Assembly: GCA_934229385.1 (NCBI GenBank)
Contig: CAKQDH010000003.1
Coordinates: forward strand, 62,001-126,000
Source: an uncultured Oenococcus sp.
GTDB taxonomy: Bacteria; Bacillota; Bacilli; Lactobacillales; Lactobacillaceae
Reading direction: 5' to 3'
DNA: 64,000 nucleotides
Shown in pieces: positions 52,935-62,283 of the stretch. The notes under the pieces were generated by a model that had not been told where the DNA came from, did no database searches, and saw nothing but the letters and a program-made list of their open reading frames with translations. The position numbers were made by a program, and so were the translations under genes. Positions within the stretch are counted from its first letter, which is position 1; every line of letters starts with the position of its first letter.

Positions 52935-53522
52935 TTATGAATTAATTTGGGAAATTAAATTAAAAATAGCCCTAGCACGATGAGAGACTGAATTTTTTTC
53001 TGTTATCGATGCTTGAGCAAAAGTTTTTTTTAATTCATCTGAATAAAAAATAGGATCATAGCCAAAACCATCTTTACCTTCCGCTTTTAAAGTAATATGG
53101 CCTCTTGTTAAACCCTTAGAAAATATTTTTCTTTTTGAAGGGAAACCTAAAAGAACAATAGTTGTTGTAAAATGAGCCGTTCTTTTTTTAAAGGGAACAC
53201 CTCGGAGTTCATTTAAAACTTTCATAATATTTTTTTTATCATTATGATTCCCAGCATAACGTGCTGAAAAAATACCAGGCCTCCCTTGTAAATAGTCTAC
53301 AGAAAGGCCCGAATCTTCACCCATAACTATACTGTCAGGAAATGCTTGCAAAAGAGACTTAGCTTTTATAAAAGCATTTTCTAAGAAGCTGCTCCCGCTT
53401 TCAATAATTTTAGGCTTTTTACTTATTTCGTTTAAACTAATAATTTTATATTTATCTTTTAATAAAGACTTTATTTCATGAACTTTACCAGAATTTTTGG
53501 TTGCAAAAATAATTTTTCTCAT
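52935..53522 (-). CDS. rdgB: Non-canonical purine NTP pyrophosphatase (HAM1/RdgB)
   Basis: Hydrolyses ITP/dITP/XTP to keep deaminated purines out of DNA and RNA; 195 aa. KIIFATKNSGKVHEIK, MGEDSGLSVDYLQGRPGIFSARYAG, GFGYDPIF and FAQASITEKNSVSHRARA are the family motifs. Start placed at ATG 53522, where the conserved sequence begins; a TTG at 53543 is in frame. No Shine-Dalgarno; TAAAAT lies 7 nt upstream. Confidence 0.95.
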   Translation of the reverse strand: MRKIIFATKNSGKVHEIKSLLKDKYKIISLNEISKKPKIIESGSSFLENAFIKAKSLLQAFPDSIVMGEDSGLSVDYLQGRPGIFSARYAGNHNDKKNIMKVLNELRGVPFKKRTAHFTTTIVLLGFPSKRKIFSKGLTRGHITLKAEGKDGFGYDPIFYSDELKKTFAQASITEKNSVSHRARAIFNLISQINS

Positions 53523-53792
53523 ATTAAATATTTTAACTTGCAATAATAATTAAAAGACTAAAAATTGCTTATTACAAAACCAATATAATAAGCAATTAGA
53601 ACTATAAAAATATTATAAAATACTGAATCCCGTAAATCTATTTATTTTTAACTATAAATAATATTAATTTTATTCACACTACCAATAAATAGTTAAAAAA
53701 TTTTTTAATAAAATAAGTTTAATCATTTAATTACTAAAATAATAAATTATAAGAGTATTTTAGATTTACTTAACAAAATTATTTTAAAATTT

Positions 53793-55166
53793 TCAATAAA
53801 AAGCTTTATTTAAAACCCCTTCAATTGTAGAAGATCCTATTATATTCAAATTTTTTAATATTCCTATATTATTAGTTAAATTATTCTTCGACACAAAAGC
53901 ACGCTTAAACCCTAATTTATTAATTTCTTTTAATAAATCTTCAATTAAAGCTATTGAACGGATTTCTCCTCCCAAGCCAACTTCTCCTAGAAACACATCA
54001 GTAGTCTTAGTAGGCTTGCCATAATAAGAGCTTGCCACAGCCATAGCAATAGATAAATCCGCAGCTGGTCCTGTAATTTTAATTCCACCCGTTACTCTAA
54101 CGTGGACATCTTGATTTTGTAATTTTAGTCCTGAATGTTTTTCTAAAACTGCTAATATTTGAGAAACTCTATTTCTATCAACACCAGCAACTACTCTTTG
54201 TGGATTACCAAAAATACTTGGAGCTACTAAAGCTTGTACTTCGACAAGTATTGGTCTACTTCCTTCTATACTAGCCGTTACTGCTGAGCCTGTGGCACCC
54301 TTAAGTCTTTCTCCTAAAAAAATCTTTGAAGGATTGGAAACCTCTTTTAAGCCTGTAGCAAACATTTCAAAAACACCTAATTCATTTGTCGAACCGAAAC
54401 GATTCTTTATAGTTCTTAAAACCCTATATTTATTATTGGAATTGCCTTCAAAATAAAGAACCGTGTCAACCATATGTTCGAGAGTTTTGGGTCCTGCAAT
54501 AAAACCGCCCTTCGTTATCTGACCAACTATAAAAATTGTTATCCCATTATTTTTTGCTAACTGCATTAAATCAGCAGTAATTTCTCTTACTTGGGCTACA
54601 GAACCGATCGGAGATTCTAATTCTGCTTTCTGCATGGTTTGAATGGAATCTATAACCAAATATTTAGGATTAATTTTATTAATAACAAACTTAATATTAG
54701 ATATATCTGTTTCTGTATAAATTAATAAATCTTTAGCTTTAGACCCTAAACGATCCGCTCTTAGTTTAATTTGACTTGAAGACTCTTCACCCGATACATA
54801 TAAAACTTTATTTTTCTTTTTTGCTAGCTGATTAGAAATTTGCAACATTAACGTTGATTTTCCAATCCCAGGATCTCCCCCAATTAAGATCAAACTACCA
54901 GTTACAATTCCTCCCCCAAGAACTCTATTAAGTTCACTAATATTAGTCTTAGTTCTAGGGAGTTTTTCTTCAGATATTGTAGCAATACTTTGGGGAAAAG
55001 TTTTATGCTCTCCATTTTGAGCACCACGTTCATAAATATTATTATTAGGAGAAGCTTTTTCTTCTATTAAAGAATTCCATTGGCCACAATTAGGACATTT
55101 TCCTAAATATCTAAAGCTAATGTAACCACAATTAGAACATACAAATCTAGTTTTTATTTTTTTCAA
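53793..55166 (-). CDS. radA: DNA repair protein RadA
   Basis: RecA-like helicase that processes recombination intermediates; 457 aa. N-terminal zinc finger CSNCGYISFRYLGKCPNCGQW, ATPase with GGDPGIGKSTLMLQ, KNRFGS motif, and C-terminal Lon-like domain (GGIKITGPAADLSIAMAVASS, FLGEVGLGGEIR). The start is TTG, with AGGT 8 nt upstream overlapping the dut stop; the gene begins 2 nt after dut, so the pair is coupled. Confidence 0.97.
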   Translation of the reverse strand: MKKIKTRFVCSNCGYISFRYLGKCPNCGQWNSLIEEKASPNNNIYERGAQNGEHKTFPQSIATISEEKLPRTKTNISELNRVLGGGIVTGSLILIGGDPGIGKSTLMLQISNQLAKKKNKVLYVSGEESSSQIKLRADRLGSKAKDLLIYTETDISNIKFVINKINPKYLVIDSIQTMQKAELESPIGSVAQVREITADLMQLAKNNGITIFIVGQITKGGFIAGPKTLEHMVDTVLYFEGNSNNKYRVLRTIKNRFGSTNELGVFEMFATGLKEVSNPSKIFLGERLKGATGSAVTASIEGSRPILVEVQALVAPSIFGNPQRVVAGVDRNRVSQILAVLEKHSGLKLQNQDVHVRVTGGIKITGPAADLSIAMAVASSYYGKPTKTTDVFLGEVGLGGEIRSIALIEDLLKEINKLGFKRAFVSKNNLTNNIGILKNLNIIGSSTIEGVLNKAFY

Positions 55167-55168
55167 AA

Positions 55169-55621
55169 TTATTTACCTGTTGAACCAAAACCACCAATTC
55201 GAATATCATTACTATTATCGTCATCAGAAAGTAAAAAGGGGGTAAAAATCGCTTGGGCAATTCTATCACCTTTTTTTATAAATACTTTTTTCATAAAAAG
55301 AGATCTTATTTGTACAAAAATTTCACCCTCATTACCAGAATTATTATAATAATCTGAATCTATAATTCCTACTGAATTAGGTAAAACAATCCCTCTCTTA
55401 TAAGGCCCAGAAGAACGGCTAAACAAATAAAGAACTTCATTTTTCTGCATATAAGCTTTTAAGCCTGTTGAAACTAATTTAATCGATCCATCACTAGGAA
55501 TTACTATATCTTCTGCAGCTTTAATATCATATCCTGCTGAATTAGCAGTACTACGATGAGGAATTTCTATCCCTTTATTTTTAAATTTTTTAACTATCTC
55601 AAAACCACGTTTTTTCTTCAT
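55169..55621 (-). CDS. dut: dUTP diphosphatase
   Basis: Hydrolyses dUTP to dUMP, limiting uracil in DNA; 150 aa trimeric dUTPase. Motifs: STANSAGYDIKAAED, YLFSRSSGPYKRGIVLPNSVGIIDSDYY, and the C-terminal GGFGSTGK P-loop-like motif. Start placed at ATG 55621 (GTG at 55627 also in frame). No Shine-Dalgarno; TATATT lies 7 nt before the ATG. dut-radA order is common in lactobacilli. Confidence 0.95.
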   Translation of the reverse strand: MKKKRGFEIVKKFKNKGIEIPHRSTANSAGYDIKAAEDIVIPSDGSIKLVSTGLKAYMQKNEVLYLFSRSSGPYKRGIVLPNSVGIIDSDYYNNSGNEGEIFVQIRSLFMKKVFIKKGDRIAQAIFTPFLLSDDDNSNDIRIGGFGSTGK

Positions 55622-55728
55622 AAACACTAATATAAATTAATTAATTTTTTAATTATGTATCAAAAATTATAACAAAATAATTTTAAAAAGATTATATAAA
55701 TAAAATAATATATAGAAAGTTCTTTCAG

Positions 55729-55893
55729 TTATTTCAACATATGTTCCCCTTTTTTCATATGTCTTTCATAAGTCTTTTCCATACTTTCTATATGATCATT
55801 TAAATAATGCATTTGTTTTGCTGTTCCAGAATGAATATTTCTCCATTGATCAGAAGTATAACTATTCATTTTTTTAAATTTATTTTTTGTCAA
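55729..55893 (-). CDS. Small hypothetical protein
   Basis: Short charged protein of 54 aa if started at TTG 55893, which has AAGGAAAGG about 12 nt upstream; an ATG at 55869 would give 46 aa but has no ribosome site. The sequence SYTSDQWRNIHSGTAKQMHYLNDHIESMEKTYERHMKKGEHM looks helical and soluble. I do not recognise a family. It stands alone between dut and the next orphan gene. Confidence 0.5.
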   Translation of the reverse strand: MTKNKFKKMNSYTSDQWRNIHSGTAKQMHYLNDHIESMEKTYERHMKKGEHMLK

Positions 55894-56192
55894 GATTAAA
55901 TTTTTCCTTTCCTTTAAAATCCATAAATTTATTAAAAACACATTCCCATTTTTAATTATAAATTTTCTAAAATATTTTCAAATATTATTAAAATAAAATT
56001 TAGATCAAAATATAAAATCCAATTTATTATTTATTAAATCCACCAAATTATTAAACAATATTAGAAACTCTAAATTATAAAAATTTAAAAACAATTTTAT
56101 TTGTTACTAAAAAAAGTAATATAAACAGATATTATATATTATTTATTTCTCTTAAAATTTATTTAAAATTTTTCCCTTTTAAACTCCAAAAA

Positions 56193-56468
56193 TTACTTGG
56201 TAGCATTTTTATTTGATAAATCAATATCTACTTCAGCATCTTGTGTTCCTGAAGCAAATTCAAAGGAACCAGAAGCATGATAAACGTCACCCTTTCTAGT
56301 CCCCACAAAATACACCTGAACATCGGTTACATCTGCATCATAAGATTCAGCTGCAGAAATAAACTCACCATTAATTGCTGAAATCCAAAGCAGCATATTA
56401 ACCTTTTTATATTTAAAATGAGAAGATATTGATTGTAAAGATTGCTTCATTAAAGTTTGATCATCCAT
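56193..56468 (-). CDS. Hypothetical protein
   Basis: 91 aa, with a strong GGAGG 8 nt before the ATG, so very probably translated. The middle (MLLWISAINGEFISAAESYDADVTDVQVYFVGTRKGDVYHASGSFEFASG) looks like a small beta-rich domain, and the end is acidic. No signal peptide or membrane segment. Family not recognised. Confidence 0.65.
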   Translation of the reverse strand: MDDQTLMKQSLQSISSHFKYKKVNMLLWISAINGEFISAAESYDADVTDVQVYFVGTRKGDVYHASGSFEFASGTQDAEVDIDLSNKNATK

Positions 56469-56538
56469 TTTTTTCCTCCAAAAAATTTTACATTTTTAAA
56501 TTATTTTAAGTTTTAAAAAATTATTTATTTTCAATAAA

Positions 56539-57210
56539 TTAATGTAAGATATTTTTTGATAAAATATTAAATTTCTTACCAAATTCATATAAAATAGGCC
56601 TGCCATTAGGTACCTCAAGCGAAATAAAATTTGAATCAGAAATTTTATCAAGATATTTTATAATAACCCTAATAGAAGAACCGTGAGCCACTATGAGTAC
56701 ATTTTTATTATTTTTTAAACTTTCACATATTTCATCATTCCATAACGGTTTAATTCTTAACCAAGACATTTTAGCAGACTCCCCTAACGGTTCTGAAATA
56801 CCAAATTTATCATAACGCCAATCTTTATCAGGCCGTTTCAATAATGGCGGGACTTTTTCATAACTCCGGCGCCAAAGATGAACCTGCTTTTTACCGATTT
56901 TTTCTGCAACTTTAGATTTATTAAGGCCTCTTAAAGCTCCATAGTGTCTTTCGTTTAAACGCCAATTTTTAATTAATGGTACCCAAGCTTGGCCAATTTT
57001 TTCTTGAATTATATAACTTGTTAAAATCGATCTTTGAAGAAAAGAAGTATAAACAATATCAAAATCAATTTCAGATCTTTTTATTATTTCTCCTGCCTCA
57101 AGAGCTTGCTGAATACCCTTTTTAGTAAGAGGGGAATCAGACCAACCAGTAAAAACGTTATTTTTATTAGCTTTAGATTCACCGTGTCTAATTAAAACAA
57201 GTTTACTCAT
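56539..57210 (-). CDS. gpmA: 2,3-bisphosphoglycerate-dependent phosphoglycerate mutase
   Basis: Glycolytic enzyme converting 3- to 2-phosphoglycerate; 223 aa. LVLIRHGESKANKNNVFTGWSD contains the phosphorylated His, NERHYGALRGLNKSKVAEK the family loop, and VLIVAHGSSIRVIIKYL the second His. It is slightly short and SKANKN replaces the common SEWNKE, so it could be a divergent paralogue, but the catalytic set is complete. No Shine-Dalgarno; TATTAT (57222-57217) lies 6 nt before the ATG. Confidence 0.92.
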   Translation of the reverse strand: MSKLVLIRHGESKANKNNVFTGWSDSPLTKKGIQQALEAGEIIKRSEIDFDIVYTSFLQRSILTSYIIQEKIGQAWVPLIKNWRLNERHYGALRGLNKSKVAEKIGKKQVHLWRRSYEKVPPLLKRPDKDWRYDKFGISEPLGESAKMSWLRIKPLWNDEICESLKNNKNVLIVAHGSSIRVIIKYLDKISDSNFISLEVPNGRPILYEFGKKFNILSKNILH

Positions 57211-57457
57211 ATTATTATAATAGTTAAATTCTAAAATATATTTTTCTTTGCTACATAAATGATGATAATTTAATTATTTTAAATAACAATCCCTCAATAC
57301 TAAAATTTCCTTTTAAATTTATTCTTATCTAACCATTTTATTTTTTTTCTTAACCTTCTTTATTTATTTTATTATTTTGAAAATTTTTTAAGTTAATTTG
57401 ATATTGAATTTTTAAAAATTTATGGAGAAATTTTACCTTTAAAAAATAATATTACTA

Positions 57458-57497
57458 TTGACCTTTGGTTGACTTTTTGACCAATACTGACTATTAT
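57458..57497 (+). promoter_or_regulatory. hsp20 promoter with GGTCAA-type (CtsR-like) operator
   Basis: TTGACT (57469-57474), 17 bp, TATTAT (57492-57497) is a good SigA promoter. On the minus strand three GGTCAA/AGTCAA repeats (57458-57463, 57469-57474, 57477-57482) overlap the -35, as CtsR heptad operators do, though the spacing (about 8 and 11 nt between starts) differs from the standard 10. Candidate CtsR repression is inferred. Confidence 0.65.
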
Positions 57498-57529
57498 AGA
57501 GTTGTAAGGTAAATAGGAGGTATTAAGAT

Positions 57530-57979
57530 ATGGCAAACAATTTAATGAACAGAAATGAAGATTTCAATGACATGAGAGATTTAATGGGCAACTTTGTAGA
57601 TAATTTCTTTACACCAAGAAACAATTCATGGTTCAATTTACGCCGTACACCATCTATGAAAAGCGATTTAACAGAAGATAATAAAAACTATTATCTTCAA
57701 GTAGAATTACCAGGTTTAGATAAGAAAAATATTAAAATCAATTATGACAATAAAAATGGCATATTAAATATTTCTGGAAAGACTAATACTAGCTCTCAAG
57801 AAAAAGATAAGAAAAAGAATATTATTAAAAGTGAACGCAAGTCAGGAAGCTATGAAAGAAGCTACAGTATACCATCAGTAAAAGAAAATGGTATTATTGC
57901 AAAATATGATAAAGGTATCTTAAGTCTAACTTTACCAAAAACAACAGAAAGTAAGAATCACCAAATTGAAATACAATAA
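57530..57979 (+). CDS. Small heat-shock protein (Hsp20/alpha-crystallin)
   Basis: ATP-independent holdase of 149 aa. An N-terminal arm with FVDNFF is followed by the alpha-crystallin domain (DLTEDNKNYYLQVELPGLDKKNIKINY, ERSYSIP, KYDKGILSLTLPK) and a short tail. AGGAGG is 9 nt before the ATG. It stands alone with a strong promoter and terminator, consistent with stress-induced single-gene expression. Confidence 0.95.
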   Translation: MANNLMNRNEDFNDMRDLMGNFVDNFFTPRNNSWFNLRRTPSMKSDLTEDNKNYYLQVELPGLDKKNIKINYDNKNGILNISGKTNTSSQEKDKKKNIIKSERKSGSYERSYSIPSVKENGIIAKYDKGILSLTLPKTTESKNHQIEIQ

Positions 57980-58006
57980 AGTAATTTCTTAATTTCGTTA
58001 CATAAG

Positions 58007-58033
58007 AAACAGGTTATAGGCCTGTTTTTTTTT
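58007..58033 (+). terminator. hsp20 terminator
   Basis: AAACAGG and CCTGTTT form a short stem followed by nine T, about 28 bp after the hsp20 stop. Confidence 0.85.
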
Positions 58034-58493
58034 ATTTAACGAAAAAATTCTAAATTAAGAAAGATAAGTAATAATAAAAACCTAAATAAAATTAATTTAA
58101 AAAATGAAAATCAGCTTTTGTACTGATAGATATAATAAGTAAAGAAACGTTACAATTTTTAAAAAAGTTCAAATAATTATTCAGATCCAAATAATATTGT
58201 AAAAAACAAATTTTATATAACAATACAAAATAAAGTTTATTTTTAATTAAAAAATAAAAGGGGCTAAATTGTCCTTAATTTAACCAAATCAATAAATTAT
58301 CTTCTAAAACATAAAAAATATTTATTTTAGAAAAAGCAACGTTCCTATTCATAACATTAAGATTAGGTAAAATTCTTTAGGTCTTTTCCCACAAAAACAA
58401 ATTATATTCTAAAAATTTAAAACTAAAATTAAAGTAAAAATAATATATGCTAATTGCTAATTTAATATTTACTTAAAAAATTAAATTATTTTT
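58034..58493. other. AT-rich gap after hsp20
   Basis: 460 bp without a supported frame, RNA or repeat. Confidence 0.5.
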
Positions 58494-59366
58494 TTAAAAT
58501 AAAAAATTATTAATCTGCCTGAAAATATAAGAAGGCTGATCCCTTAAAGAAACATGTGTTGCATTCGGAATAATTTTTAAGTTAGCATTTGGCATTTTTT
58601 TTGTAGTTTCCTTAGCTTTTTTTGGAGAAATAAAATCGTTATCACCAATAACTAATAAAGTTCTGGTTTTAACCTTATATAAATCCGCCATTATATTCCA
58701 TCCTGAAATGCTTCCTTCAGTCCTAAAGGGGTTTTTGCCTAACATATAGTTAGCAACTTGGGTGTTAGTAGTTTCAACATAATGCTTTGTATAACTATGA
58801 GAAAAAAAATTAAAATATTTTTTGTAAAATTTCCCTATTATTTCTTTATACAGCTTATCTTGAAAATTATTTTTATTAGCTTGATAAACCAAGTAATTTG
58901 TTCTTTTTTGGCCCATAAAATCTCTTACTTTATAATAAAACCCCTCATCAAAATCAGATATTTTACCTGACATCCCGATTATTATCAGTTCAGAGACCCT
59001 TTTTGGATATTTAAGAGCATATTCAAAAGCAATAATGCCTCCCCAAGAATATCCTAATAAGGCCATCCTTTTGTATCCCAAGAAATGTCGTACCTCTTCT
59101 AATTCGTGAACAAAATAATTAATATTTAAATATTTTTGAGCCAAACTGTCTTTTTTAAAATCAGGCTGATCAGAATAAAAAGATCCTAATTGGTCATAAT
59201 AAGTTATTTCAATATGTGAAAGATAAGAATGAAGTATTTCAAAAGACTCATGCGTATCACCTGGTCCCCCATGAACAGAAATTAACTTATTTTTTTCCCC
59301 TATATTTTCTGTCCTTGACCATAAATGATAACCATTCTTTAAAGTTAATATCCGGTTTCTATTCAT
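58494..59366 (-). CDS. Proline iminopeptidase-family alpha/beta hydrolase
   Basis: Aminopeptidase-like serine hydrolase of 290 aa. SVHGGPGDTHESF is the oxyanion HGGPG motif, YYDQLGSFYSDQP the DQxG(x)S loop, LLGYSWGGIIAFEYALKYP the nucleophile GxSxGG, VIGDNDFISP the Asp and ATHVSLRDQP the His. It fits the lactobacillal PepI/Pip group that cleaves N-terminal proline from peptides, but substrate is not proven. Start placed at ATG 59366; a TTG at 59390 is in frame. No Shine-Dalgarno; extended -10 TGT-TATACT lies 7 nt upstream. Confidence 0.87.
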   Translation of the reverse strand: MNRNRILTLKNGYHLWSRTENIGEKNKLISVHGGPGDTHESFEILHSYLSHIEITYYDQLGSFYSDQPDFKKDSLAQKYLNINYFVHELEEVRHFLGYKRMALLGYSWGGIIAFEYALKYPKRVSELIIIGMSGKISDFDEGFYYKVRDFMGQKRTNYLVYQANKNNFQDKLYKEIIGKFYKKYFNFFSHSYTKHYVETTNTQVANYMLGKNPFRTEGSISGWNIMADLYKVKTRTLLVIGDNDFISPKKAKETTKKMPNANLKIIPNATHVSLRDQPSYIFRQINNFLF

Positions 59367-59373
59367 TAATTTC

Positions 59374-59382
59374 AGTATAACA
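59374..59382 (-). promoter_or_regulatory. Extended -10 of putative leaderless hydrolase mRNA
   Basis: TGT-TATACT ends 7 nt before the ATG at 59366, identical to the string before secG. No Shine-Dalgarno is present between it and the start codon. Confidence 0.6.
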
Positions 59383-59483
59383 AGAACCAAAAATAGAAAA
59401 ATAGATAATTTTAACTTTTTATTTTAATCTTAAAAAATAATTAAGTAATTTTATATCCTAATTAAACCGCTTTTAACAAAAAA

Positions 59484-59556
59484 TGCCGACTGACGGGTTC
59501 GAACCGTCGACCCTCGGTTTACGATACCGATGCTCTACCAACTGAGCTAAGTCGGC
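59484..59556 (-). tRNA. tRNA-Thr (CGU)
   Basis: 73 nt. Acceptor GCCGACT/AGTCGGC, discriminator A, anticodon stem TCGGT/ACCGA with loop ATCGTAA (anticodon CGT, reads ACG). Second Thr tRNA in the window, with the same acceptor stem as tRNA-Thr (AGU). Confidence 0.95.
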
Positions 59557-59579
59557 AAAAATACTTTCGCCCTTTTAAA

Positions 59580-59652
59580 CTCCGACTGTCGGGCTCGAAC
59601 CGACGACAACCTGATTAACAGTCAGGCGCTCTACCAACTGAGCTAAGTCGGA
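59580..59652 (-). tRNA. tRNA-Asn (GUU)
   Basis: 73 nt. Acceptor TCCGACT/AGTCGGA, discriminator G, anticodon stem CCTGA/TCAGG with loop CTGTTAA (anticodon GTT). It lies 23 bp upstream of tRNA-Thr on the same strand, likely one transcript, downstream of lysS. Confidence 0.95.
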
Positions 59653-59766
59653 ATAACATAAACAACTCTTCTATCATAAAGTAACTTTTAATCCAGGTCA
59701 AGTTAAGCTCTAAAATGAATATTACACTTTAAAAAATTTAAACAATAAGAAAAATATAATAAAAAA

Positions 59767-61257
59767 TTATGGTCTCATAGTTGGGAAAAGAAGTACATCC
59801 CTTATAGAAGACTGGTTAGTTAAAAGCATGATCAAACGATCAATTCCAATGCCAAGACCACCTGTTGGAGGCATACCATGTTCTAATGCCTCAATAAAAT
59901 CTTCATCTATTGATTCAGCTTCTTCATTACCCTGTTTACGTTCATTAGCTTGTTTTATAAAACGTTTTCTTTGATCAATCGGATTGTTTAACTCTGTAAA
60001 AGCATTAGCATATTCATTTCCAGCTATGTATAATTCAAAGCGTTGAACAAAATTAGGATTATTTTCTTCCCTTTTTGCCAAGGGGCTTACTTCAATAGGA
60101 AAATGATAAACAAAAGTTGGTTCAATTAAATCTTTTTCAACAAATTCACTAAAAAATTCATTTATGATATGGCCAACTCCCCAAAAATTTTCATATTTTA
60201 TATGAAATTTATCAGCTAATTTCCTAGCATGATCTAAACTTATTTTCTGATCAAAATCTATGCCAGTTTTTTCTTTAATTAAACTAGTTAAAGATTTTCT
60301 TAAAAAAGGCTTTGCGATATTTATTTCATAATTACCATATTTAATAATTTTCCCTTGATTAATGGAATTAGATGCTGCTCTAATAATATTTTCTGTTTCT
60401 TTCATCACATCTGATAGATCCCAATAAGCAGCATAAGATTCCAAAGTAGTAAATTCCGGATTATGTTCGGAATCCATCCCCTCATTTCTAAATATACGAC
60501 CTATTTCATATACTCTTTCCATTCCGCCAACAATAAGCCTCTTTAAATAGAGTTCAGTAGCAATCCTCAAATACATATCGATGTTTAAAGCATTATGATG
60601 GGTTATAAAAGGCCTAGCCGCTGCGCCACCAGCTGAAGTTTGTAAAATAGGAGTCTCTACTTCTATAAAATGATTTGAATCCATGTAATCCCTAATTGCT
60701 TTAATAATTTTAGACCTTTTAATAAAAACTTCAAAAGACTGAGGATTAGAAATCAAGTCTAAATAACGTTTACGATATCTCGTATCTACATCAGTTAAAC
60801 CATGATATTTATCTGGTAAGGGACGCAAAGCTTTTGTGAGCCAAGTAATTTTATTAACAAAAATAGTGGTTTCCCCTGCATCAGTTTTCATTAAAAATCC
60901 AGAAAAACCTAATATATCTCCAAGGTCTGCCCTTCTAATTAAACGATAATTATTCCCCAATTTATCTCTTTTAGCATAAATTTGGATAGTCCCTGAAGCA
61001 TCTTTAATATCTGCAAAAATAATTTTGCCAGCACCACGCTTAGCTACTATTCTTCCTGCAACAGTGACTTGTTTGTGGATCCTTTCTAAATGTTCGTTTG
61101 TTAAATCATCAGCAAACTTATGGATATCTTTAGCATATGCATTCCTTACAAAACGATGACCAAAAGGATCAATACCTAAATCTTCTTTTAAAGACTTCAT
61201 CTTTTGAATTCGTGCACGCATTTGATCATTAATTTTATTTTTTTCCTTCTTAACCAT
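59767..61257 (-). CDS. lysS: Lysine-tRNA ligase (class II)
   Basis: Charges tRNA-Lys; 496 aa. N-terminal OB-fold anticodon domain ([31 protein letters not shown]), motif 1 around [13 protein letters not shown], motif 2 [18 protein letters not shown], and motif 3 [15 protein letters not shown]. It follows hslO by 43 bp on the same strand and is probably cotranscribed. AGAGG lies about 18 nt before ATG, rather far. Confidence 0.97.
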   Translation of the reverse strand: MVKKEKNKINDQMRARIQKMKSLKEDLGIDPFGHRFVRNAYAKDIHKFADDLTNEHLERIHKQVTVAGRIVAKRGAGKIIFADIKDASGTIQIYAKRDKLGNNYRLIRRADLGDILGFSGFLMKTDAGETTIFVNKITWLTKALRPLPDKYHGLTDVDTRYRKRYLDLISNPQSFEVFIKRSKIIKAIRDYMDSNHFIEVETPILQTSAGGAAARPFITHHNALNIDMYLRIATELYLKRLIVGGMERVYEIGRIFRNEGMDSEHNPEFTTLESYAAYWDLSDVMKETENIIRAASNSINQGKIIKYGNYEINIAKPFLRKSLTSLIKEKTGIDFDQKISLDHARKLADKFHIKYENFWGVGHIINEFFSEFVEKDLIEPTFVYHFPIEVSPLAKREENNPNFVQRFELYIAGNEYANAFTELNNPIDQRKRFIKQANERKQGNEEAESIDEDFIEALEHGMPPTGGLGIGIDRLIMLLTNQSSIRDVLLFPTMRP

Positions 61258-61300
61258 AGGATTATTTACAAATTACCTCTTTCAAATTTTATAATTAATG

Positions 61301-62188
61301 TTATTTTCTTTTCCTTTTAGACAATAAAATATCTTTAAGTTCTTCCTCAGAAAAATAATATGCTTTTTCAGTATACCTTTCTGTAACTTCAGCTCCATGA
61401 TCTTCATTTATCATATCCATTATATCTTTATCTGGAAGTTTTTTTAAAGCTTGCGCATACCATTTTTTTGGAAGGTTAGGGGCCAAACCTACCTCTTTGT
61501 TTTCGTTAATATTTATTTTTTCTTTTCCAAAAACTTTCTTCAAAATTTGTTTTACAGTCATCCCTTTAGAAAGCATTAAAGCAATATTAGGCAACCTTTT
61601 TATATGCTGTTCTAATAAGTTTAATTCTAATTCACTAGCACCAGGTAATGGTTGTAACATAAAACCACCTGCACTATCAACTCTACCCCTTGGATTAACT
61701 AAAACACGTGCATTAATATAACTAGGTATCTGTTCCGATTGTACTAAATAATAATTAAAATCTCGATCAATTCTTCCCTTAACGAGAGGGACTTCGCCAA
61801 CATACGGCCTAAGCTCATCTTGGAGTTTAGTAACACTAATGAATCCATCTGTACCTACCAAATCTGAATAATTTCTATTCAAAGTTCGGTTCGCAGATAA
61901 TTTTGCTTTCGTATTTGTAACATATCCTCTTAATAAGGTAGGGGTATTGGTCTCAGTAACAATTTGTCCAATTTGTCCTCTGCCATTGATTTTAACATTC
62001 AGTTTATCCTTTCCCTTTAACAAAGATTTGCCCATTATGGCAGTACAAATTAAAGCCTCCCCTAAAATAATAGTTGCATCAGAACTAGTCTTATGAATAT
62101 TTGCACTTTTTGTTACTAATTGCGTCATATTAGTAATATAGGCTCTAAAATGCCCGTTTCCTGTAATACATTCTGTAAGAAAATCCAT
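61301..62188 (-). CDS. hslO: Hsp33-family chaperonin lacking the zinc/redox cysteines
   Basis: Hsp33 is a chaperone switched on by oxidation of four zinc-bound cysteines. Here 295 aa keep the substrate domain (GRGQIGQIVTETN, GYVTN, TKLQDELRPYVGEVPLVKGRIDRDFNYYLVQSEQIPS, NPRGRVDSAGGFMLQPLPGA) and the C-terminal region (DIMDMINEDHGAEV...YYFSEEEL). But the CxC site reads APN (236-238) and the CxxC site has Glu270 and Thr273; the only cysteines are C7 and C48. Redox control of the usual kind is therefore impossible. Start placed at ATG 62188, 6 nt after a perfect TATAAT; the frame extends to a start at 62236 inside the ftsH terminator. Confidence 0.93.
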   Translation of the reverse strand: MDFLTECITGNGHFRAYITNMTQLVTKSANIHKTSSDATIILGEALICTAIMGKSLLKGKDKLNVKINGRGQIGQIVTETNTPTLLRGYVTNTKAKLSANRTLNRNYSDLVGTDGFISVTKLQDELRPYVGEVPLVKGRIDRDFNYYLVQSEQIPSYINARVLVNPRGRVDSAGGFMLQPLPGASELELNLLEQHIKRLPNIALMLSKGMTVKQILKKVFGKEKININENKEVGLAPNLPKKWYAQALKKLPDKDIMDMINEDHGAEVTERYTEKAYYFSEEELKDILLSKRKRK

Positions 62189-62194
62189 ATTTAT

Positions 62195-62200
62195 ATTATA
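62195..62200 (-). promoter_or_regulatory. -10 element of putative leaderless hslO mRNA
   Basis: Consensus TATAAT directly abuts the T-run of the ftsH terminator and ends 6 nt before the hslO ATG, so transcription should start on the start codon. No Shine-Dalgarno. A -35 match is poor (GGTTTT at 17 bp). Confidence 0.65.
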
Positions 62201-62232
62201 AAAAAACACGATTAATAAAAACCGTGTTTTTC
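62201..62232 (-). terminator. ftsH terminator
   Basis: AAAAACACG and CGTGTTTTT form a stem around an AT loop, ending in a T-run that runs straight into the hslO -10. Confidence 0.88.
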
Positions 62233-62283
62233 TCAATTTATTAAATTATTTATAAAGATCTCAAATAAATATTTTTTTATAAA

